Below, in pieces: positions 60,533-64,000 of a DNA stretch of 64,000 nt. The notes beneath the pieces were generated by a model. The model was not told where the DNA came from. It saw nothing but the letters and a program-made list of their open reading frames with translations, and did not search any database. The stretch spans positions 26,662 through 90,661 of the forward strand of contig JBKEDB010000017.1 of assembly GCA_047975195.1 (NCBI GenBank), written 5' to 3'. Position 1 is the stretch's first letter, and the number at the start of each line of letters is the position of its first letter. The stretch is from Cumulibacter sp047975195. Its GTDB lineage: Bacteria > Actinomycetota > Actinomycetes > Mycobacteriales > Antricoccaceae. Position numbers and translations under genes: made by a program.

Positions 60533-61405
60533 CTAGCGGCGCTCGGCGGCGACCAGTTCGCGCACGGCGGGGGCGACCTCGCCGGCAAAGCGCTCGGCGC
60601 TAGCGCGGTCATCGCCGCCGATGATGAAAGCACTGATGCCGTGCGTGATCGCGAGGTCGGCGAGTTCCTCGGCCCACTGGCGCGAGGGCGACGGCGACGC
60701 GCCCATGTAATTCATCAGCCGGCGGATGTCCTCGGGAGATCGGCCAGCCTGGATTGCGGCGTCGTCTATGCGGCCATTGAGCGCTGGCAGGTCCGCGGCG
60801 CCGCCCGATAGGTATTCCATCGACGGCAACCACCCATCCGCGAGTGTCCCGGTCAGCGTCAGCATCTTCGGCTTGTATGCGCCAACCCAGATCGGGACAT
60901 CGTGTGCCGGAGCCGGCCCACGTTTTGCGCCGCGTACCTGATAGTGCTCGCCGTCGTGCTGCACGCCGCCGCGTTTATCGGTGTCCCATAATTCACGGAT
61001 CACGGTGATCGCCTCGCGTAGCGCGTCGACTCCCTGACCCGGGGTGAGCCGGCGCCCGCCCATCGCGGCGATGCCCTCCCAGAACGCGCCCGCACCCAGG
61101 CCAAGGTTCACTCGTCCACCGCTGAGTATGACGAGGCTGGCGACAGCTCGGGCCAACACGGCCGGGGGCCGCAACGGCAGACTGAGCACATTTCCGGCGA
61201 TGTGAATGCGCTCAGTTCGGGCAGCGACGTACGACATCAAGGTCCAGGTGTCCAGGAACGACGACTGATAAGGATGGTCCTGGAAGGTCACCAGATCCAA
61301 GCCCGCACTGTCCGCAGCCACCGCCAGGTCGAGGGCCAGCTGGGGATTATCGGCCGTCGGGGTGACAAACGTGCCGAAGAGTAACTCGTGACCGTAGTCT
61401 GTCAT
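60533..61405 (-). CDS. LLM-class flavin-dependent (probably F420) oxidoreductase
   Basis: 290-aa luciferase-like enzyme: LLFGTFVTPTADNPQLALDLAVAADSAGLDLVTFQDHPYQSSFLDTWTL, IHIAGNVLSLPLRPPAVLARAVASLVILSGGRVNLGLGAGAFW and VPIWVGAYKPKMLTLTGTLADGWLPS. The QDHP and GLGAGAFW elements match F420-linked actinobacterial members. ATG 61405 is seven bases after GGAGG; the in-frame extension to 61525 runs through the decayed repeat described separately. Converges on the MDR gene. Confidence 0.88.
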   Translation of the reverse strand: MTDYGHELLFGTFVTPTADNPQLALDLAVAADSAGLDLVTFQDHPYQSSFLDTWTLMSYVAARTERIHIAGNVLSLPLRPPAVLARAVASLVILSGGRVNLGLGAGAFWEGIAAMGGRRLTPGQGVDALREAITVIRELWDTDKRGGVQHDGEHYQVRGAKRGPAPAHDVPIWVGAYKPKMLTLTGTLADGWLPSMEYLSGGAADLPALNGRIDDAAIQAGRSPEDIRRLMNYMGASPSPSRQWAEELADLAITHGISAFIIGGDDRASAERFAGEVAPAVRELVAAERR

Positions 61406-61440
61406 GGCGAACCTCCGAGGAATCAGGCGTTGCTCAGAGA

Positions 61441-61470
61441 CTACTTCTGATGCGGGGTCTTGTACTCCTT
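61441..61470. repeat. 30-bp direct repeat, copy 1
   Basis: Exact 30-bp match to 62980-63009, same orientation, 1.54 kb apart. It starts CTACTTCTGATGCGGG and corresponds to the last ten codons (including stop) of the binding protein gene. Confidence 0.9.
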
Positions 61471-61530
61471 TTCCGTCGGCCGCTCGAACAGCCCCGCTCC
61501 CACGCTCACGCCCCGAGGCCGCCACATCGG
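61441..61530 (-). pseudogene. Decayed 3' end of a branched-chain-type binding protein gene
   Basis: The minus strand encodes LFERPTEKEYKTPHQK followed by TAG at 61443-61441, aligning without gaps to LFVSDDAKEYKTPHQK at the C-terminus of the binding protein at 62980. The last 30 bases are identical, upstream similarity continues at lower level to about 61530 with a frame change, and no intact ORF links them. A remnant of a tandem paralogue, within the otherwise featureless 323-bp gap 61406-61728. Confidence 0.7.
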
Positions 61531-61728
61531 ATGCGGCGGCCGTCGAGAGAGTGTTCCGGTGTGGAGATTGAGAGCGCGGAGGCCATGACGGCTCGACCGC
61601 GCGCGCGAGTCAGGCGGTCACGTCTCGGCATGTTTGTTCTATCTGCGACGAGGAGTGCCGTCGGGCATGTGGATGGGATCTGCTGGTGCTCCGAATAACC
61701 TGAGGGCGATTGGTCGATCCAGTTCAAG

Positions 61729-61908
61729 CTAGCGAGGCTTGCGCGTCACCTGGCTGCGCCGAGCTGCGGTGCCAGAGATCAGGTAGGAGGCGCGGCGCTT
61801 ACGGGCCTCCCGAACCGCGGCCCGAGCCCGCTTCATGTTCGCCGCGGGATCCATTTCAGGGCTCTCTAGATAGTTCAGTCGCTCACCTTTGAGTTTTACC
61901 GTAGCCAT
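61729..61908 (-). CDS. Small basic hypothetical protein
   Basis: 59-aa protein rich in Arg/Lys (MATVKLKGERLNYLESP...), with the helix-prone basic centre NMKRARAAVREARKRRASYL. No family recognised. ATG 61908 is supported by AGGAGG five bases upstream; ATG 61911 is also in frame but closer. It starts 31 bp after the stop of the GAF-domain gene on the same strand, so the two are probably co-transcribed. Could be nucleic-acid binding (inference from charge only). Confidence 0.5.
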   Translation of the reverse strand: MATVKLKGERLNYLESPEMDPAANMKRARAAVREARKRRASYLISGTAARRSQVTRKPR

Positions 61909-61939
61909 CATCGCCTCCTGAAAATATTGCACGCCGATA

Positions 61940-62803
61940 CTAGCGTTTGCCGCCGACGCCGCGGGCAGCGTCGGCGATCAACACGCCGAGCGCCGCTGCG
62001 AACAGAGCGAGCGTTGGCCCGTGCCGCTCCGGTAGCGATCCGGGCTCCGGCGCATCCATCGTAAGCATTCCGAGGGCATCTTTGGAGTGGCGGATTGGTG
62101 CGGATATGAACGTTTTGTATCCGACTCCGCTGCCGTGCCATTCGTTAGGGGCAGTTTCATCCAGATCGGAGACAAAGACGAACGGATGCTTCCCATCGAG
62201 TACTTCGAATGCCTTGTCGCCGCGCGCTGTTCCACGCTCGAACGGCCCGGGGCGGTCCTGTCTGCCTGCGGGAGCGTACGGGGCCATCTTCGAACCGTCG
62301 TCTGAAACGGTGAACACGACGACGCGGAGGCCCTGCACGTCGGTGAACGCGTTACGGAGCCCTTTCGAAACCCGATCAATAGCGAGGTCTTTCACGCGAT
62401 TCCGCTCAGCCTTTGGCTGAGAGGTCGTTTCTGCCGCTAGCTCGAGCAGCGGGCGGAGCGATTCTTCCAGGAGGAGCGCGCGTGAGTCACCCTCGAAGTC
62501 GTCCTTCTGCTCGCGCCAGCGCCAGAGGTATCCCGGAAGTGGTATCACCACACCTAGAAGGATGAGGATTATTGCCAGCCACCAAATCGAGGTGAGCCAA
62601 CCGCCGCCGAACGCAAAACACGCACCGGACGCGAGCAGAGTGTATGGCTCGGCCTTGTTGCCGTAGTACCCAAGCCAACCCCAGGTTGCCTTAATCGGGT
62701 TGAGGGGGATGTCGGCGGGCATTTCGCCAACATATACGACGAGTCGCGGCTGGCTGGCGGTCACCTCATAGCTGCGTTCCAGGGCGGTCGTGGCATAGAA
62801 CAT
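61940..62803 (-). CDS. Membrane-anchored GAF-like domain protein
   Basis: 287-aa protein: N-terminal cytoplasmic segment, two membrane helices (about residues 55-70 and 74-92: YTLLASGACFAFGGGWL, IWWLAIILILLGVVIPLPGYLW), a charged helical linker, and a C-terminal GAF-like sensor domain (LRVVVFTVSDDGSKMAPYAPAG..., GYKTFISAPIRHSKDALGMLTMDAP). There is no kinase, GGDEF or HTH output domain, so it is probably a sensor working through a partner. ATG 62803 lacks a clear ribosome site. Upstream of the small basic protein gene. Confidence 0.75.
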   Translation of the reverse strand: MFYATTALERSYEVTASQPRLVVYVGEMPADIPLNPIKATWGWLGYYGNKAEPYTLLASGACFAFGGGWLTSIWWLAIILILLGVVIPLPGYLWRWREQKDDFEGDSRALLLEESLRPLLELAAETTSQPKAERNRVKDLAIDRVSKGLRNAFTDVQGLRVVVFTVSDDGSKMAPYAPAGRQDRPGPFERGTARGDKAFEVLDGKHPFVFVSDLDETAPNEWHGSGVGYKTFISAPIRHSKDALGMLTMDAPEPGSLPERHGPTLALFAAALGVLIADAARGVGGKR

Positions 62804-62979
62804 CGATGTCGTCTACCAAGCTTCCTGCGTTGCCTGACGGGAGGAGCGCGCAGGGAAGTGGGTCTTCGCGTTCAGATAACCTCGCGTGCTGACCTCGCCA
62901 GCGCCTGAGGCAGGCCATACTCTTGCGGCATGACCTGAGCGAAGATCCGAATGGCCCGAACCGTGCTCTTGCTCCGATG

Positions 62980-63009
62980 CTACTTCTGATGCGGGGTCTT
63001 GTACTCCTT
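62980..63009. repeat. 30-bp direct repeat, copy 2
   Basis: Identical to 61441-61470. This copy is the functional 3' end (codons KEYKTPHQK plus TAG) of the binding protein gene. Confidence 0.9.
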
Positions 63010-64000
63010 CGCGTCATCGGAAACAAACAGGTCCGCCTCGATGCTCAGCCCGCCGGCTACGTCCGGATCCGGCGTCAGAATGAAGGCTTCGCGGGTCGAT
63101 GGCTCGCCGTCCTTGGAGAAGTCCAACGTCCCGGTGAGTCCTTCGGTATCAAGTGAAGTGACCTTCTTCTTTGCCTCGAGCACACCCTTGCGAGTCATAT
63201 CCCCAGAGTCACACGCTTCGTTCAACACCGCTTCCCAGACCATCCCGGTGCTGTAGCCCATGGGGACGCCGACGCTCGGCTCGTCATCGGTCGACTCGGT
63301 GTAGTTCTCGGCGATCTGCTTCGACAGTTCGAGATCCGCCGAGAACGGGGCGGTGGAAGAGACCATGTAGAACTCGCTCAGGGCATCGACCATCGCCGGA
63401 TCGTCCAGAAGTTGAGGTTGGAACGACTGGTTGTTGCCGATCATCGGTACGGCCAATCCCTGCTGCACGTTTTGCAGCGCGATTGAGCCGGTCGCCGCCG
63501 GTGTGGTGGTAATCGCGATCAGGTCGACACCTTCGCTCTTCAATTTCGTGACGGTCGCCGTCATATCTGTATCGGTGGTCGAAATCGGCATCGATACGAC
63601 ATCGAGATCATGTTGTTCGGCGTACCAGTCAACCGCCATCTTGCCGTTCTGCCCGTACTCGGCGTCCTGCCAAATGTGGCCGATCTTGTCGCCATCGGCC
63701 AGCATGCCTTGCTCCTGCATGAACGACAGGCCGTTGATCATCTCGACGTCGTACGTCTGCCCGACCAACATGATCTGCTCGCGATCCAGATTTCCCGCAG
63801 CCCATCCGGCCGGGGTGCTGAGCACATCATCGGCAGTCATCTTCTCTTTGAGTGCCGACAGGATGTGCGAGCCCCCGAGTTGTAGCACGCCCAAGTCATT
63901 CTGAGAAACCGAGGCATACAGGGGAACCGCGACATCAACTTTGTACACCGTGTCCTGCATATCCAGCACGATGTCGCGGCCGCAGATACCGCCAGCGGAG
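62980..64000 (-). CDS. Branched-chain amino acid/amide-type ABC substrate-binding protein, 5' truncated
   Basis: C-terminal 340 residues or so of a LivK/Peripla_BP_6 family protein; the frame runs open to the window end (GGICGRDIVLDMQD precedes the first listed Met), and the signal peptide lies outside. Typical segments: DLGVLQLGGSHIL, KIGHIWQDAEYGQNGKMAVDWYAEQHDLDVVSMPISTTDTDMTATVTKLKSEGVDLIAITTTPAAT, and C-terminal GLTGTLDFSKDGEPSTREAFILTP. Ligand unknown. The last ten codons are the second copy of a 30-bp repeat. The 176 bp between it and the GAF gene hold nothing recognisable. Confidence 0.92.
   Translation of the reverse strand, partial: SAGGICGRDIVLDMQDTVYKVDVAVPLYASVSQNDLGVLQLGGSHILSALKEKMTADDVLSTPAGWAAGNLDREQIMLVGQTYDVEMINGLSFMQEQGMLADGDKIGHIWQDAEYGQNGKMAVDWYAEQHDLDVVSMPISTTDTDMTATVTKLKSEGVDLIAITTTPAATGSIALQNVQQGLAVPMIGNNQSFQPQLLDDPAMVDALSEFYMVSSTAPFSADLELSKQIAENYTESTDDEPSVGVPMGYSTGMVWEAVLNEACDSGDMTRKGVLEAKKKVTSLDTEGLTGTLDFSKDGEPSTREAFILTPDPDVAGGLSIEADLFVSDDAKEYKTPHQK

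Noticed and set aside
1..64000. CRISPR arrays, rRNA or tRNA genes, prophage
   Set aside because: No regularly spaced repeats, RNA gene signatures, integrases or phage structural genes were seen in the intergenic regions or coding track.

Overview
The window is a dense, high-GC stretch of an actinobacterial chromosome (Actinomycetota). Evidence: short intergenic gaps, many 4-bp start/stop overlaps (ATGA or GTGA), GTG and TTG starts, a DtxR/IdeR-type iron box, a DUF222/HNH (13E12-type) endonuclease, an LppM-like lipoprotein, an EthA-like Baeyer-Villiger monooxygenase, BkdABC, five luciferase-like (LLM) oxidoreductases and an actinobacterial-type cysteine leader peptide. I cannot assign a genus. 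I saw no rRNA, tRNA, CRISPR array, transposase or prophage.

Region 1 (1-17.9 kb) is catabolic. A peptide/nickel-type ABC importer (two permeases, the first cut by the window edge, and two ATPases) runs into a FlK-type hotdog thioesterase and a malate/lactate-type dehydrogenase. Two overlapping class III CoA-transferases and a divergent TetR regulator follow. Next comes an operon of an AMP-dependent acid:CoA ligase, two acyl-CoA dehydrogenases and a HpaB/AbfD-superfamily enzyme, with a second HpaB/AbfD paralogue divergent from it, then an LLM oxidoreductase, a second acid:CoA ligase and a SnoaL-like protein. The gene set looks like uptake, CoA activation and oxidation of an unidentified carboxylic acid.

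Region 2 (18.6-25.1 kb) is a siderophore operon under an IdeR-like box: binding lipoprotein, two permeases, ATPase, an NtaA/DszA-type flavin monooxygenase and a Fes-type esterase. The last two are translationally coupled, which suggests oxidative plus hydrolytic release of iron.

Region 3 (25.1-47.9 kb) is mixed: a Baeyer-Villiger monooxygenase, an LppM-like lipoprotein, a long-chain acyl-CoA synthetase, an ArsC-like protein, branched-chain 2-oxoacid dehydrogenase (E1a, E1b, E2) downstream of HIT and Tag genes, a fused CoA-transferase, a degenerate ADP-ribosylglycohydrolase, a flavin-reductase-like protein, alpha-methylacyl-CoA racemase, a phosphodiesterase, an Abhydrolase_9 membrane hydrolase, a CPBP protease, the DUF222/HNH gene, and two SDRs with a divergent TetR regulator.

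Region 4 (48.0-56.1 kb) is the most interesting. A 34-codon leader ORF ending in a Cys-rich run precedes a DppABC-D/F-type importer, an SsuD-like LLM monooxygenase, an FMN reductase and a second LLM enzyme. I read this as a cysteine-attenuated organosulfur scavenging operon that uses a peptide-type importer instead of SsuABC.

Region 5 (56.1-64 kb) holds a TesB thioesterase, a second fused CoA-transferase, an MDR reductase, an LLM enzyme, a small basic protein, a membrane GAF protein and a branched-chain-amino-acid-type binding protein cut by the window end. A decayed duplicate of the 3' end of that last gene lies 1.5 kb away.
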